Shown in pieces: positions 35,665-45,382 of a stretch of DNA of 64,000 nt; within the stretch, counting starts at the first letter, position 1, and every line of letters begins with the position of its first letter. Origin of the DNA: Flammeovirga sp. SJP92 (lineage in GTDB: Bacteria; Bacteroidota; Bacteroidia; Cytophagales; Flammeovirgaceae). The stretch covers positions 101,881 to 165,880 of the forward strand of contig NZ_LQAQ01000060.1 in assembly GCF_001583495.1 (NCBI RefSeq). The letters are read 5' to 3'. The notes below the pieces were generated by a model, which ran no database searches, was not told the origin of the DNA, and saw nothing but the letters and a program-made list of their open reading frames with translations. The position numbers and the translations under genes were made by a program.

Positions 35665-36171
35665 TTATTTCAACTTGGACTCATAATATACGTTTAGTTT
35701 CGATCTTTGATATTTAGCATCACCGGCAATACCATCTGCCCAAAGGATTCTACCTTTATCAACATCATAAAACGGTTTGATATCAATTACTCTTAATGTC
35801 AACTGACCTGATAAGATAAAAGAAGCCATTGTTTGACCGTCCTTCTCATATCCTAACATGTATTTGTAAGCCGCATCTCTCATATATTTACCTCTTAAAG
35901 AAGCTAACTTCAAATTACGGTCATCAGCTTCTCCAGAAGCTTGACCTCTACCTTCCAATGAGATTCTATACATTCGCTCAGGGTTAGCTACTAAATTCAT
36001 CAAAAGTCTATCACAAATAGCATCTAACTGCTCTTTTTGATCTTTTGAGAATAAAGACATTTTAGTTTCTCCAGCTCCGTAAGTTTCAGAACTATAAACT
36101 ACACCTATTGGTTGATTTCTTAATTTTTCCCCTACAGGTACTAAATTATCGTTGTATAAATTTGCACTCAT
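35665..36171 (-). CDS. Hypothetical protein
   Basis: The 168-residue protein has no signal peptide or membrane segment. The stretch YRISLEGRGQASGEADDRNLKLASLRGKYMRDAAYKYM loosely recalls the helix of OmpA/MotB C-terminal domains, which carries a D-x(n)-N-x(2)-L-x(2)-x-R pattern. The resemblance is weak and the protein lacks the usual export signal. A good canonical promoter lies upstream. Function is unknown. Confidence 0.6.
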   Translation of the reverse strand: MSANLYNDNLVPVGEKLRNQPIGVVYSSETYGAGETKMSLFSKDQKEQLDAICDRLLMNLVANPERMYRISLEGRGQASGEADDRNLKLASLRGKYMRDAAYKYMLGYEKDGQTMASFILSGQLTLRVIDIKPFYDVDKGRILWADGIAGDAKYQRSKLNVYYESKLK

Positions 36172-36244
36172 TGGATTAATTTTTAAAGATTATAATTGAA
36201 AGAAGCAGACTAAAAAAATGTTTGTTTTTATCGTCTTGACAATA

Positions 36245-36274
36245 CAAAAGTATATAAACTCTACCAATTTACAA
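36245..36274 (-). promoter_or_regulatory. Canonical Bacteroidota promoter
   Basis: On the minus strand TTG (36274-36272), exactly 19 nt, then TACTTTTG (36252-36245) matches TTTG-N19-TAnnTTTG. The start of transcription would be about 65 bases before the 35665-36171 gene. Confidence 0.7.
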
Positions 36275-36330
36275 GAGTAATAGAAATTAAATTACACAAA
36301 TTAAACGCAAGTAACTGATTATCAGTATAT

Positions 36331-37698
36331 TTATTTATCTAGCAATTTTTTAAATCTTCCTAATTCAGCTTGATAAAAGTCCTCATTTCTCTTCATTTCT
36401 TCCTGAGTTGCTTGCATCTCCTCAAGGTTTTGACGCATTTCCTCTTCCTGTGCTCTCATTTGCTCTGCTTGTTGTTGAGAAATGGATAGTAATTGCTTTA
36501 ATTTTTCTGAAGCAAGCTTATTCAAAATCGTAATAGCTAAACTCTCACAAACTCTTGATAAGAATTCCAGTTTGTATTTTTCTAGCACTTTAAAACTGGC
36601 AATTTCTATAACCCCTTCTACTTTATCGTAAGCTTTTAAAGGATAAATGGCTACAAAAGAGGCTGTAATATCACCAAGACCAGAACTGATATTCAAATAT
36701 CCAGAGGGAACGTCCTTAAGAATAATTGGTTTTTTCTCTAGAAAACACTGACCGATCAATCCTTCACCTTGTTCTATTTTATTGGAATTCAAATACTTTT
36801 TACGATCATAAGCGTAAACAGATTGTCTTCTCAAATAATCTCCTCTTTCCTTGTCTTCCACTCTTGAAAAAACAGCTACCTGATTCAATTCCAACACATT
36901 AGCTAAGAAGCTAGTCGACTGATCTATTAGTTCATCCAAATCTTCAACAGTTCTTGTTAAGTCATTGAATTCTGCAAGGCGTTGTGTGGTCCAAGTTCTT
37001 TGTTCATCCTCTACCTTTGTAATTTGGACTTTTTCTAAAACCTCTCTAAGTTCTTTATCTGATTTTTCCAGCTCAATATTTCTTTGCACGCTTTCCCTAG
37101 TCAACCTTTCTGATTCCAAGCGGTAACTCATTCTTTCCCTCTGCATCAAGAGCATTAAAATACCCATTCCTAACAAGCCAAGGTAGGCTCCACGTGTAGA
37201 ATCTGGAGCATAAAGCGTATCATAATCAATCAATGGATCTACTAAAAAATCTTGAAGCTGGAACATCGAAAGCATAAACCCGCACAGCAGAATAAATAAT
37301 GTCCATTGATATTTCTTCTCCCTGACATCAAAAATCAAAAAGGGAATGAGCAAATGAACCATTGCCACTATGTAACCTGATGTTCTTGGGTTAGCACCTT
37401 CAGGTGTTAGAAATGAATTGTAAATAACAACTACACTCATGGGTACAATACACAATATCACTCTTGAGACTTGAAACAATCTCAGGTGATTCAAAGTGAG
37501 CACAACCAAATTCCCTAAAATTCCCATCAATGGCCACTTCATCAAAACTGGGGCTTTCATGATAGAAAGTAACAGGTAAAAAATTTCAAAAAAGGTCAAA
37601 TAAAAAGCAAACTGATTGGTGGTGATCACTTTTTCTCTTGTAATCCCTTGAATATTTTTATCTAAACCTATTGAAAATATCTGCTGAAAAATGTTCAT
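36331..37698 (-). CDS. Membrane-anchored GAF-domain sensor protein
   Basis: The 455-residue protein has about six hydrophobic helices (residues about 28-200), a coiled coil, and a GAF domain (about 235-390). The GAF elements include LNQVAVFSRVED, IEQGEGLIGQCFLEKKPIIL and AIYPLKAYDKVEGVIEIASF. A second glutamine/glutamate-rich coiled coil ends the protein. No kinase, cyclase or response-regulator domain follows. It probably senses a small molecule or membrane state and signals by protein contact through its coiled coils. A near-perfect promoter lies upstream. It is not in an operon with a known output gene. Confidence 0.82.
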   Translation of the reverse strand: MNIFQQIFSIGLDKNIQGITREKVITTNQFAFYLTFFEIFYLLLSIMKAPVLMKWPLMGILGNLVVLTLNHLRLFQVSRVILCIVPMSVVVIYNSFLTPEGANPRTSGYIVAMVHLLIPFLIFDVREKKYQWTLFILLCGFMLSMFQLQDFLVDPLIDYDTLYAPDSTRGAYLGLLGMGILMLLMQRERMSYRLESERLTRESVQRNIELEKSDKELREVLEKVQITKVEDEQRTWTTQRLAEFNDLTRTVEDLDELIDQSTSFLANVLELNQVAVFSRVEDKERGDYLRRQSVYAYDRKKYLNSNKIEQGEGLIGQCFLEKKPIILKDVPSGYLNISSGLGDITASFVAIYPLKAYDKVEGVIEIASFKVLEKYKLEFLSRVCESLAITILNKLASEKLKQLLSISQQQAEQMRAQEEEMRQNLEEMQATQEEMKRNEDFYQAELGRFKKLLDK

Positions 37699-37774
37699 AT
37701 GTAAATCTTTAAACGCTCTATTATAGTTCGCTTCCTACTTCACTTACTAATTTCATAAATCAAAAGTACTATGA

Positions 37775-37805
37775 CAAATGTACTTAAGTAGTTTTATCAC
37801 TCAAA
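37775..37805 (-). promoter_or_regulatory. Canonical Bacteroidota promoter for the GAF gene
   Basis: On the minus strand TTTG (37805-37802), 19 nt, then TACATTTG (37782-37775) matches both consensus boxes at ideal spacing. A second -7 match (TACTTTTG, 37768-37761) follows it. Confidence 0.75.
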
Positions 37806-37851
37806 AAAGAAACGTAAATTCAATTTTCTTTAGTATAAAAATCATGCACAA

Positions 37852-39318
37852 ATGAATATTTCAAAAGACTTATATAAAACATCTCTTACATTATTAACCG
37901 ATTTCTATCAAATCACTATGGCTTATGGCTATTGGAAACAAGGTAAAGGTGAACAGAAAGCCGTTTTCCATGGTTATTTTAGAAAAGCACCTTTTAAAGG
38001 CGGTTATGCAATTTGTGCTGGTTTAGGTTATGTAATTGATTACATTAATCAATTTGAATTTACAGAAGATGACATTGATTTTTTAGCACAGCAAACCGAT
38101 AATGACGGCACTCCATTATTTGAAAAAGGGTTTTTGGATTATTTATCGAATCTGAAATTATCTGTCAATGTTTATGCAGTGGAAGAAGGAAGAGCTATTT
38201 TCCCTAATGAACCGTTTATAAGAGTTGAAGGAAATTTGATTGAATGTCAACTACTGGAAACTGCCATTTTGAATATTGTCAATTTTCAAACTTTGATTGC
38301 CACAAAAGCCGCTCGGTTAAGAATCGCTGCTCAAGATGATACATTATTAGAGTTTGGCCTTCGAAGAGCACAAGGTATTGATGGAGGTATTGCTGCCACA
38401 AGAGCTGCATTTATTGGTGGTTTTGATGCTACTTCTAATGTATTAGCCGCTAAACTTTTAAATATACCAGTCAAAGGAACACATGCCCACTCATGGATCA
38501 TGTCTTATGATGATGAATTAAAAGCATTTAAAGCTTACGCTGATTCTATGCCTACCAATTGTATTTTTTTAGTGGATACCTATAACACTTTGGAAGGAGT
38601 TAAAAAAGCCATTGAAGTGGGACTGGAATTAAGAGAAAAAGGATATGAAATGATTGGTATCCGCCTTGATTCAGGTGACCTTTCTTATCTCAGTATTGAA
38701 GCCAGAAAATTGCTAGATGAAGGTGGTTTTCCAAATGCAAATATTGTTGCCAGTAATGATTTGGATGAATACCTCATCAATAACCTTAAGAAAGAACAAG
38801 ATGCCAAAATCAATGTCTGGGGAGTAGGAACAAAATTGGTAACTGCTTATGATCAGCCCGCTTTAGGGGGTGTTTATAAACTTGGAGCAATTGAGACAGA
38901 AGAAGGAAAACTAGACTATAAAGTAAAATTATCTGAGCAAGTCAATAAGATTTCTACACCCGGAATTTTACAGGTTAGGAGATTCATGGACGACAAAGGA
39001 AAATATAGTGCTGACGGCATCTATAATGAAGAGAGTGCCATGGAAGATATATGCACACTCATTGACCCGAATAATGGTATAAGATCAAAGAAAATCACAG
39101 AAAAAGACAAAGGTGAAGATCTGTTGATTCAAATCTTCAAGAATGGAAAATTAGTCTATGAAAAGCCCGATATTCATATTTCAAAAGAAAAAACATTAAT
39201 AGAATTAAGTCGATTTGACAACAGTATTAAGCGTTTTTACAACCCGCATGAATACCCTGTAGGGCTTGAGAAAGGTTTATATGAATTAAAATTAGATGTT
39301 ATCAATAAATTAAAGTAA
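37852..39318 (+). CDS. pncB: Nicotinate phosphoribosyltransferase
   Basis: The enzyme joins nicotinate with PRPP to give nicotinate mononucleotide in NAD salvage. The 488-residue protein has LLTDFYQITMAYGYW at the N-terminus, LLEFGLRRAQGIDGG, KGTHAHSWIMSYDDE with the catalytic-site histidine region, IGIRLDSGDLSYLS and NDLDEYLI. These are all signature elements of the longer family members. The gene is monocistronic with a terminator downstream. Confidence 0.96.
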   Translation: MNISKDLYKTSLTLLTDFYQITMAYGYWKQGKGEQKAVFHGYFRKAPFKGGYAICAGLGYVIDYINQFEFTEDDIDFLAQQTDNDGTPLFEKGFLDYLSNLKLSVNVYAVEEGRAIFPNEPFIRVEGNLIECQLLETAILNIVNFQTLIATKAARLRIAAQDDTLLEFGLRRAQGIDGGIAATRAAFIGGFDATSNVLAAKLLNIPVKGTHAHSWIMSYDDELKAFKAYADSMPTNCIFLVDTYNTLEGVKKAIEVGLELREKGYEMIGIRLDSGDLSYLSIEARKLLDEGGFPNANIVASNDLDEYLINNLKKEQDAKINVWGVGTKLVTAYDQPALGGVYKLGAIETEEGKLDYKVKLSEQVNKISTPGILQVRRFMDDKGKYSADGIYNEESAMEDICTLIDPNNGIRSKKITEKDKGEDLLIQIFKNGKLVYEKPDIHISKEKTLIELSRFDNSIKRFYNPHEYPVGLEKGLYELKLDVINKLK

Positions 39319-39350
39319 TTATCATTAGAGAAAATTCCGATTAACATTAG

Positions 39351-39388
39351 AAAATCCTAATTTTGGGTAAATAGTGATAGGATTTTTG
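39351..39388 (+). terminator. Terminator after pncB
   Basis: The stem AAAATCCTA / TAGGATTTT with an 18-nt loop and a trailing T run lies 33 bases after the stop. Confidence 0.6.
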
Positions 39389-39549
39389 TAAGATGTATTG
39401 CATCACAACCAACAGATATAAAATGATGTTTTACAATCTAAGTAGATTTTCAATCATGAAATAAATTTCAATTGATAATCCCTGTGTTGAAAGAGATCAC
39501 TATTCCTTTAAATAATTTTTTTAACTGTTAGCGTTAAGCAAATTACTAT

Positions 39550-42447
39550 ATGGCTTCAGAAGCAAAAAAAAATATAAGAAAGAACATATATAAACCCAAT
39601 GCTACCGTTCAGCCCACTTCTGCTACCCCACATGAAGAGAGAACGGAAAGGCCTTCAAGAATGAAAATGCCAAGCATGTCAATCAGCAATAATAAGCTTA
39701 GTGATCCACGATTGAAAACGAGTCTGGGAATGACTTTGATATTTCTTTCTATCTATACATTTCTCGCTTTATTCTCTTTTATTTTTACTGGTAAAGCAGA
39801 TCAGAGCGTGATTGAGAATGTGGGAGGAATCAGTAATTTGATTTCATCAGGGAAAGAAGTACAAAACTGGCTTGGTCTGCTTGGTGCTTCTCTGTCACAT
39901 TTATTGATTTATAATCTTTTTGGTATTGGCACAGCATTATTAATTCCAATGCTGTTTATTGGTGGTTATGAATTATTCACCTTGGGAAAAGGGAAACTAA
40001 TCAGATTTAGAAAACTTTCTTACATCTGTCTTTTCTACATGATGTGGAGCAGTATTCTGTTAGGCTATTTTGTGGTTGTCAATGACTCTCCTAATTTCCT
40101 TGGGTTCCTTTGTGGTAAAATTGGTTTTACAGTAGCCGATGGACTTTACAGTCTCATTGGTTGGGGTACCGTAATTCTATTGGTTTTAGCTGTTCTAATA
40201 CATACGGTTTACATCACCAAATTTAAAAAAGTAACTTCTTTGATTGGAAAGGTTACTAAAAATACTGTAGAAAATCAGACAGTTCCAATTCCAACACCTT
40301 CTTCTGATCATGATGAAGAGGAGGATAAAGAGCATGAAGAAATAGTTGATTCTTCAAGTGATGAAGAAGAAAATACAAATGAAGAGGATAAAGAGGAAGA
40401 GAGAGATACTGCTTTAGAAGACGAAATAGTCTCTACAATTATGGAGAAAGATAATCCTCCTTCTACTCCAACAGACATTGTCCCTCACAATGAAACTACT
40501 CCAACAGTTGTGGAGGAAAAAAGTGACAATAATTCACCTCAACAAATCAAAGTAGATCCAATTTCTGTTGATGTTAATATTCAAGTAGAACATGTTCAAG
40601 TTGGTGAAGCAACTCCTGTACCTCCAACTCAAAATTATTCTGAACATAGAACACAAAAAACGAAACAGGAACCATTACCTCCTGTTCCTCCAAAAAAAGA
40701 AATTCCTGCTTCTACTTCTAAAGAACCAGAGTCTACTCCTTCTTTTGAGTTAGAAAAAGAAAATAAAAAATCTAATCCTATAGCTTTAGACCCTCCTGCT
40801 CCAGCACCTGAAGTAGACAAATCAGTTGACCCGCATCAATTAAGCAATGTCTCAAATACAGACGATGTAGATAAAGCAGATTTAAATATTCAGCTTGATG
40901 AAGAAGAGGAGGATTTTATTCAAGTAGAAGATCTTGATGAATATGACCCGAAACTCGATTTAAGTCATTACAAACACCCTAGCTTGGAGTTATTGAATCC
41001 TCCTGTTGAAAATAAAGCGAAGGTAACTAAAGAAGAACTTGAGGAGAACAAAGAACGAATTGTAAATACCTTAAGACACTTTAAAATAGGTATCTCTTCA
41101 ATTAGTGCCACTATTGGTCCTACAGTTACACTTTATGAAATTGTACCTGAAGTAGGTATTAAGATTTCAAAAATCCGTAACCTAGAAGATGATATAGCAT
41201 TAAGTCTTTCCGCATTGGGTATCCGTATCATCGCTCCTATTCCTGGACGTGGTACAATCGGTATTGAAGTACCCAACAGTAATAGAGAAATGGTTTCTAT
41301 TTCTTCTGTATTGGCTACTGAAAAATTCGCGAAAGCAAAAATGGACCTTCCAATTGCGTTTGGTAGAACGATTTCCAATGAAGTATTTGTAACGGATTTA
41401 GCCAAAATGCCTCACGTTTTAATGGCAGGTGCAACAGGTCAAGGTAAATCAGTGGGTATCAATGTTCTTTTGAGTAGCTTATTGTATAAGAAGCACCCTT
41501 CTGAGTTGAAGTTTGTGATGATTGATCCTAAGAAAGTGGAACTTTCATTATTCAATAAAATCGAGAGACACTTCTTGGCTAGCTTACCTGATGCAGAAGA
41601 AGCAATTATTACAGATACTAAAAAAGCGATCCATATCTTGAATTCATTATGTACGGAGATGGATATGCGTTATTCTCTATTGAAGTCTGCAGGTGTTCGA
41701 AACATTAAAGAATACAATGCAAAATTCAATAGCAGAAGGCTGAATCCTAAGAAAGGGCACCGTTTCCTTCCTTACATTGTTTTAGTAATTGACGAATTGG
41801 CCGACTTAATGATGACTGCAGGTAAGGAAATTGAAGGACCAATTGCACGTTTAGCACAGTTAGCTAGGGCTATTGGTATTCACTTAGTTGTGGCTACACA
41901 ACGTCCTTCTGTAGATGTAATTACAGGTATGATCAAGGCCAACTTCCCTGCTCGTATTTCATTTAGAGTAACATCTAAAATTGATTCAAGAACAATCTTA
42001 GATGCAGGTGGAGCAGATCAGTTGATTGGTATGGGTGATATGTTATTATCAACAGGAAATGACATTACTCGTTTACAATGTGCATTTATTGATACAGATG
42101 AAGTTGAAAAACTTTGCGACTTCATTGCGGATCAAACAGGTTTTGCTACAGCATACATGTTACCAGAGTTTGAAGAAGAACAATCGGCAAGTAAAGAAAC
42201 TGGAGGACGAAGTGTGGATGACAGAGATGATCTTTTCGAAGAAGCTGCACGTCTGTTAGTTAGACATCAGCAGGGCAGTACATCTTTAATTCAACGAAAA
42301 TTAAGTCTTGGATACAACAGGGCTGGCCGAATTATTGATCAGTTAGAAGCAGCTGGAATTGTTGGGCCTTTCGAAGGCAGTAAAGCAAGGCAAGTAAATG
42401 TAAAAACTGAAATGGATCTTGAGGTTCTTTTAAGAACTTTAGAATAA
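39550..42447 (+). CDS. ftsK: FtsK/SpoIIIE DNA translocase
   Basis: FtsK pumps chromosome ends through the division septum. The 965-residue protein has four membrane helices (about residues 55-225) and a long acidic, Pro/Thr/Glu-rich linker (about 235-490). The motor then shows APIPGRGTIGIEVPN, Walker A GATGQGKSVG (about 626-635), Walker B LPYIVLVIDELADLMM and ATQRPSVDVITGMIKANFPARI. The C-terminal gamma winged helix is LIQRKLSLGYNRAGRIIDQLEAAGIVG. A lolA-family gene follows 79 bases later on the same strand with no terminator between them, so they are probably co-transcribed. Confidence 0.97.
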   Translation: MASEAKKNIRKNIYKPNATVQPTSATPHEERTERPSRMKMPSMSISNNKLSDPRLKTSLGMTLIFLSIYTFLALFSFIFTGKADQSVIENVGGISNLISSGKEVQNWLGLLGASLSHLLIYNLFGIGTALLIPMLFIGGYELFTLGKGKLIRFRKLSYICLFYMMWSSILLGYFVVVNDSPNFLGFLCGKIGFTVADGLYSLIGWGTVILLVLAVLIHTVYITKFKKVTSLIGKVTKNTVENQTVPIPTPSSDHDEEEDKEHEEIVDSSSDEEENTNEEDKEEERDTALEDEIVSTIMEKDNPPSTPTDIVPHNETTPTVVEEKSDNNSPQQIKVDPISVDVNIQVEHVQVGEATPVPPTQNYSEHRTQKTKQEPLPPVPPKKEIPASTSKEPESTPSFELEKENKKSNPIALDPPAPAPEVDKSVDPHQLSNVSNTDDVDKADLNIQLDEEEEDFIQVEDLDEYDPKLDLSHYKHPSLELLNPPVENKAKVTKEELEENKERIVNTLRHFKIGISSISATIGPTVTLYEIVPEVGIKISKIRNLEDDIALSLSALGIRIIAPIPGRGTIGIEVPNSNREMVSISSVLATEKFAKAKMDLPIAFGRTISNEVFVTDLAKMPHVLMAGATGQGKSVGINVLLSSLLYKKHPSELKFVMIDPKKVELSLFNKIERHFLASLPDAEEAIITDTKKAIHILNSLCTEMDMRYSLLKSAGVRNIKEYNAKFNSRRLNPKKGHRFLPYIVLVIDELADLMMTAGKEIEGPIARLAQLARAIGIHLVVATQRPSVDVITGMIKANFPARISFRVTSKIDSRTILDAGGADQLIGMGDMLLSTGNDITRLQCAFIDTDEVEKLCDFIADQTGFATAYMLPEFEEEQSASKETGGRSVDDRDDLFEEAARLLVRHQQGSTSLIQRKLSLGYNRAGRIIDQLEAAGIVGPFEGSKARQVNVKTEMDLEVLLRTLE

Positions 42448-42526
42448 AGTTTGAAACATTTTACCCTTCCTTTTACGTTAAACTAGGCTATAACAAAAAA
42501 ACTGAACAAATAGAATCAAATTTAGC

Positions 42527-43183
42527 ATGGTAACTACAAAAAAATATATATACGTATTACTTTCAATCCTATTTATTTCTACGCAATCTTTATTCGCTCA
42601 ACAAGATGCAAAAGCAAAAAAGATATTAGACGAAATGAGTAGCTTTTACCAAGGTTTAGACGCATTTAGTGCTGATGTTCATCAAGAAGCAATTAGTACG
42701 AATGAAGGTAAACTAGGTGATATTGATATGAAAGCAATTATCAGCGGCAATAAATATCAGCTTCAATTAGATGGTCAAACGATTTATAGTGACACCAAAG
42801 ACGTTTATAGATATGACCAAGAGATGGAAGAGGTAACTATTGAATCTGCTGAGGGAGACGAAGAAAGTTTAACAGGTTCACCTTCTCAGATCTATACTTT
42901 ATATAAAAAGAATTTTAAATACTTATATGCAGGAAAAGAAAATGGTTTAGATATCATTGACCTTAGTCCTGATAAAAGTTTAGATATTAATTTCTTCCGT
43001 ATTAGAATGTATATTAAATCTTCTACTAAAGAATTAGTAAAATGGGAAATGTACGAGAAAGGAAACTTAATGAAGTATGTTTATGTAATCAACAACTTCA
43101 ATAAAGATGTTTCCGTTTCTGATAGCGATTTCAAATTCAACACTGCTTCTCATCCTGATGTTGAAGTAGTCGATCTGAGATAA
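42527..43183 (+). CDS. LolA-family outer-membrane lipoprotein carrier protein
   Basis: The 218-residue periplasmic protein has a signal peptide ending STQSLFAQ. It also has a LolA-type half-barrel: AKKILDEMSSFYQGLDAFSADVHQEA, then alternating strands with GNKYQLQLDGQTIYSDTKDVYRYD, as in Bacteroidota LolA-like proteins. LolA ferries lipoproteins from LolCDE to the outer membrane. It directly follows ftsK, an arrangement common in the phylum. Some members of this clade may have other lipid cargo. Confidence 0.9.
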   Translation: MVTTKKYIYVLLSILFISTQSLFAQQDAKAKKILDEMSSFYQGLDAFSADVHQEAISTNEGKLGDIDMKAIISGNKYQLQLDGQTIYSDTKDVYRYDQEMEEVTIESAEGDEESLTGSPSQIYTLYKKNFKYLYAGKENGLDIIDLSPDKSLDINFFRIRMYIKSSTKELVKWEMYEKGNLMKYVYVINNFNKDVSVSDSDFKFNTASHPDVEVVDLR

Positions 43184-43200
43184 TTGAAAGATTAAAAACA

Positions 43201-43236
43201 AAAAAAACGTATCAAGTAACCTTGATACGTTTTTTT
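43201..43236. terminator. Bidirectional terminator
   Basis: The stem ACGTATCAAG / CTTGATACGT with a 4-nt loop is flanked by A7 and T7, between convergent lolA and manA. Confidence 0.93.
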
Positions 43237-43256
43237 ATATCCTTAATTTCTCAGCC

Positions 43257-44456
43257 TTATGCTACTGGAGCTGTTGCTTTGAATAATACAGCTGCACTTG
43301 AAGTTGAAATAGAGTAAGAAGAATCTACTAATAATAATGCTACCTCACCTCTTGTTAAAGTTAAAGTATCATCACCTTCAGTAATTGTTGCCTCTCCTTC
43401 AGATACAATAATAATCTGAGCAGTTTTAGCAGTATGCGTATACTGATCACCTTCTTTCAATGAGATTCTACTCAATTCGAAATCTGGAGCCGGACTCTTG
43501 TAAATTCTTTCTAAACCATCTGCTTGTAACTCACCTTCCATTACATCAGGATGCGTTTCATCAAATGTTACGTGCTTTAATAATTCAGGAACATCAACGT
43601 GCTTAGGCGTTAAACCACCTCTCAATACGTTGTCAGAGTTCGCCATTAATTCCATGTTTTGACCTTCCAAATAAGCGTGAGGAAGACCTGCGTCTTGGAA
43701 TACTGCTTCTCCAACATCCGCTTTTACGATATTGAAGAAATAAATAGAGTAAATACCTTTATCCAAGTCTTCACCTTCAGCTTGTAAAGCAACAGATTTT
43801 GCTGTCCAATAGTCAGGAGATGACTTTTCAATTTTACCCTCATTATATAATGGCATTACTCTATCTACAAGCGAACGTAATTTTTCATTCACTTGAGCTG
43901 GAGTATACTCCATTACAGTTTTATATAATTCATAATACCCTCCATTTTCAAACACTTCCACTAGATCTGAAAACTCCGGCACTGTATTTAATACTTCCTT
44001 AAGTTTATCTTTTGGTAAGAAACCGTGCAATAGATAAAACTCTGATAACGCCACCATAATCTCTGGTTTGTGGTTATCATCTTTGTAGTTTCTGTGTGAT
44101 GCTGTTAAAGGAATACCTTCTTCATTTTCTCTAGCAAAACCTTTTTCAGCCTCTACTTTTGTGGGGTGTACTTGAATAGATAATACGTCTTTTACATCAA
44201 GCACTTTGAATAAGAATGGTAAACGGCCAAATTTTTCGTTGATATAACTACCGATTGTTCCATTTGGATCTTCTTCAATCATTTTGTTCAATAATTGAGA
44301 TTCACCAATTTGAGCAGGCGCATTGTTGTGTGCACCCATCCAATACTCAGCGTACGGCTTGTCTTCTTGTGGTATAGATACTAATTCAGGGATAAACGAA
44401 CTACCTCCCCATGCGTAGTTTTGGACGATTCCTTTTAACGGAAATAATTTTGACAT
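43257..44456 (-). CDS. manA: Mannose-6-phosphate isomerase, class I
   Basis: ManA interconverts fructose-6-P and mannose-6-P with zinc, feeding GDP-mannose and surface-glycan synthesis. The 399-residue protein carries the metal ligands and substrate residues of the type I cupin fold: SIQVHPTKVEAEKG, DNHKPEIMVAL, and GLPHAYLEGQNMELMANSDNVLRGGLTPKH near residue 260-290. The C-terminal second cupin is intact. No sugar-nucleotide genes flank it. Confidence 0.96.
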   Translation of the reverse strand: MSKLFPLKGIVQNYAWGGSSFIPELVSIPQEDKPYAEYWMGAHNNAPAQIGESQLLNKMIEEDPNGTIGSYINEKFGRLPFLFKVLDVKDVLSIQVHPTKVEAEKGFARENEEGIPLTASHRNYKDDNHKPEIMVALSEFYLLHGFLPKDKLKEVLNTVPEFSDLVEVFENGGYYELYKTVMEYTPAQVNEKLRSLVDRVMPLYNEGKIEKSSPDYWTAKSVALQAEGEDLDKGIYSIYFFNIVKADVGEAVFQDAGLPHAYLEGQNMELMANSDNVLRGGLTPKHVDVPELLKHVTFDETHPDVMEGELQADGLERIYKSPAPDFELSRISLKEGDQYTHTAKTAQIIIVSEGEATITEGDDTLTLTRGEVALLLVDSSYSISTSSAAVLFKATAPVA

Positions 44457-44662
44457 TTGAAATATTGGTCTTATAAGTAGATAATAATGTTTGTATGAAG
44501 TTTACAGATTAAATTGATAACTTCATGCCTCAGTTAACCTGTATACTTTGTGACTGTTTTTCAATAATAGTCGATCGACAACTCACTTAATTGTCACAAA
44601 AATAGAAATATTTTTTTCACTTCTATACTAACAAAACCTTATAAAACAGAAAATTAAAATAT

Positions 44663-45382
44663 ATGGATAAATATCTAACCTTTAAGTTTAAAAAGTTTGA
44701 CATAGGTCATCAAAATTCAGCTATGAAAATTGGAACAGACGGAATCTTATTGGGTGCATGGGCTGATTTAACCGGTTGCAGAAATGTCCTTGACCTTGGA
44801 ACTGGATCTGGACTTGTGGCTTTGATGTGTGCTCAAAGGTATAATGACACTTACTTTTTAGGTTTAGATATTGATAAGAGTGCAAGTATTCAAGCCGGTA
44901 TTAATTTCAATAATTCCCCATTTGGAAGTCAGCTGAAAAGTGTTCATTCTTCTATTCAAGATTTTAAAAATGAAGAGCAAATACCGTTTGATGCTATTGT
45001 CAGCAATCCTCCTTTTTTCAAAAACAGTCTTAAGGCAGATGACCTACAGAGAAATACAGCAAGGCACACCGACAGCTTAAGTATGGATGATCTTTTTCAG
45101 TTTTCATCGACACTCTTGAATACCAATGGAAAACTCATCATCATCTACCCTTTTGACCAACTTGATGAACTGAACGAAAAAGCTTTAGAATATAATTTTC
45201 ACGTTGCAAAACAATTGAATATCAAGCATAATAAGTCAAAACTTCCTAAAAGAGTACTTTTAGAGTATCTCTATCAATCTAAAACACGTAAACAAACTAT
45301 AGACTTTAATATACGCAATGCAAAGGGAGAGTATTCAGAAGAATATATTTCACTTACAAAGGACTACCATCCATTTTTATAA
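44663..45382 (+). CDS. tRNA1(Val) (adenine37-N6)-methyltransferase-like protein (TrmN6/YfiC)
   Basis: The 239-residue SAM-dependent methyltransferase has KFKKFDIGHQNSAMKIGTDGILLGAW at the N-terminus, motif I VLDLGTGSGLVALMCAQ, and the N6-adenine/glutamine signature AIVSNPPFF. This combination is typical of TrmN6, which methylates A37 of tRNA-Val. Its stop codon shares one base with the ATG of the AraC gene (TAATG), so the two are translationally coupled. Confidence 0.88.
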   Translation: MDKYLTFKFKKFDIGHQNSAMKIGTDGILLGAWADLTGCRNVLDLGTGSGLVALMCAQRYNDTYFLGLDIDKSASIQAGINFNNSPFGSQLKSVHSSIQDFKNEEQIPFDAIVSNPPFFKNSLKADDLQRNTARHTDSLSMDDLFQFSSTLLNTNGKLIIIYPFDQLDELNEKALEYNFHVAKQLNIKHNKSKLPKRVLLEYLYQSKTRKQTIDFNIRNAKGEYSEEYISLTKDYHPFL

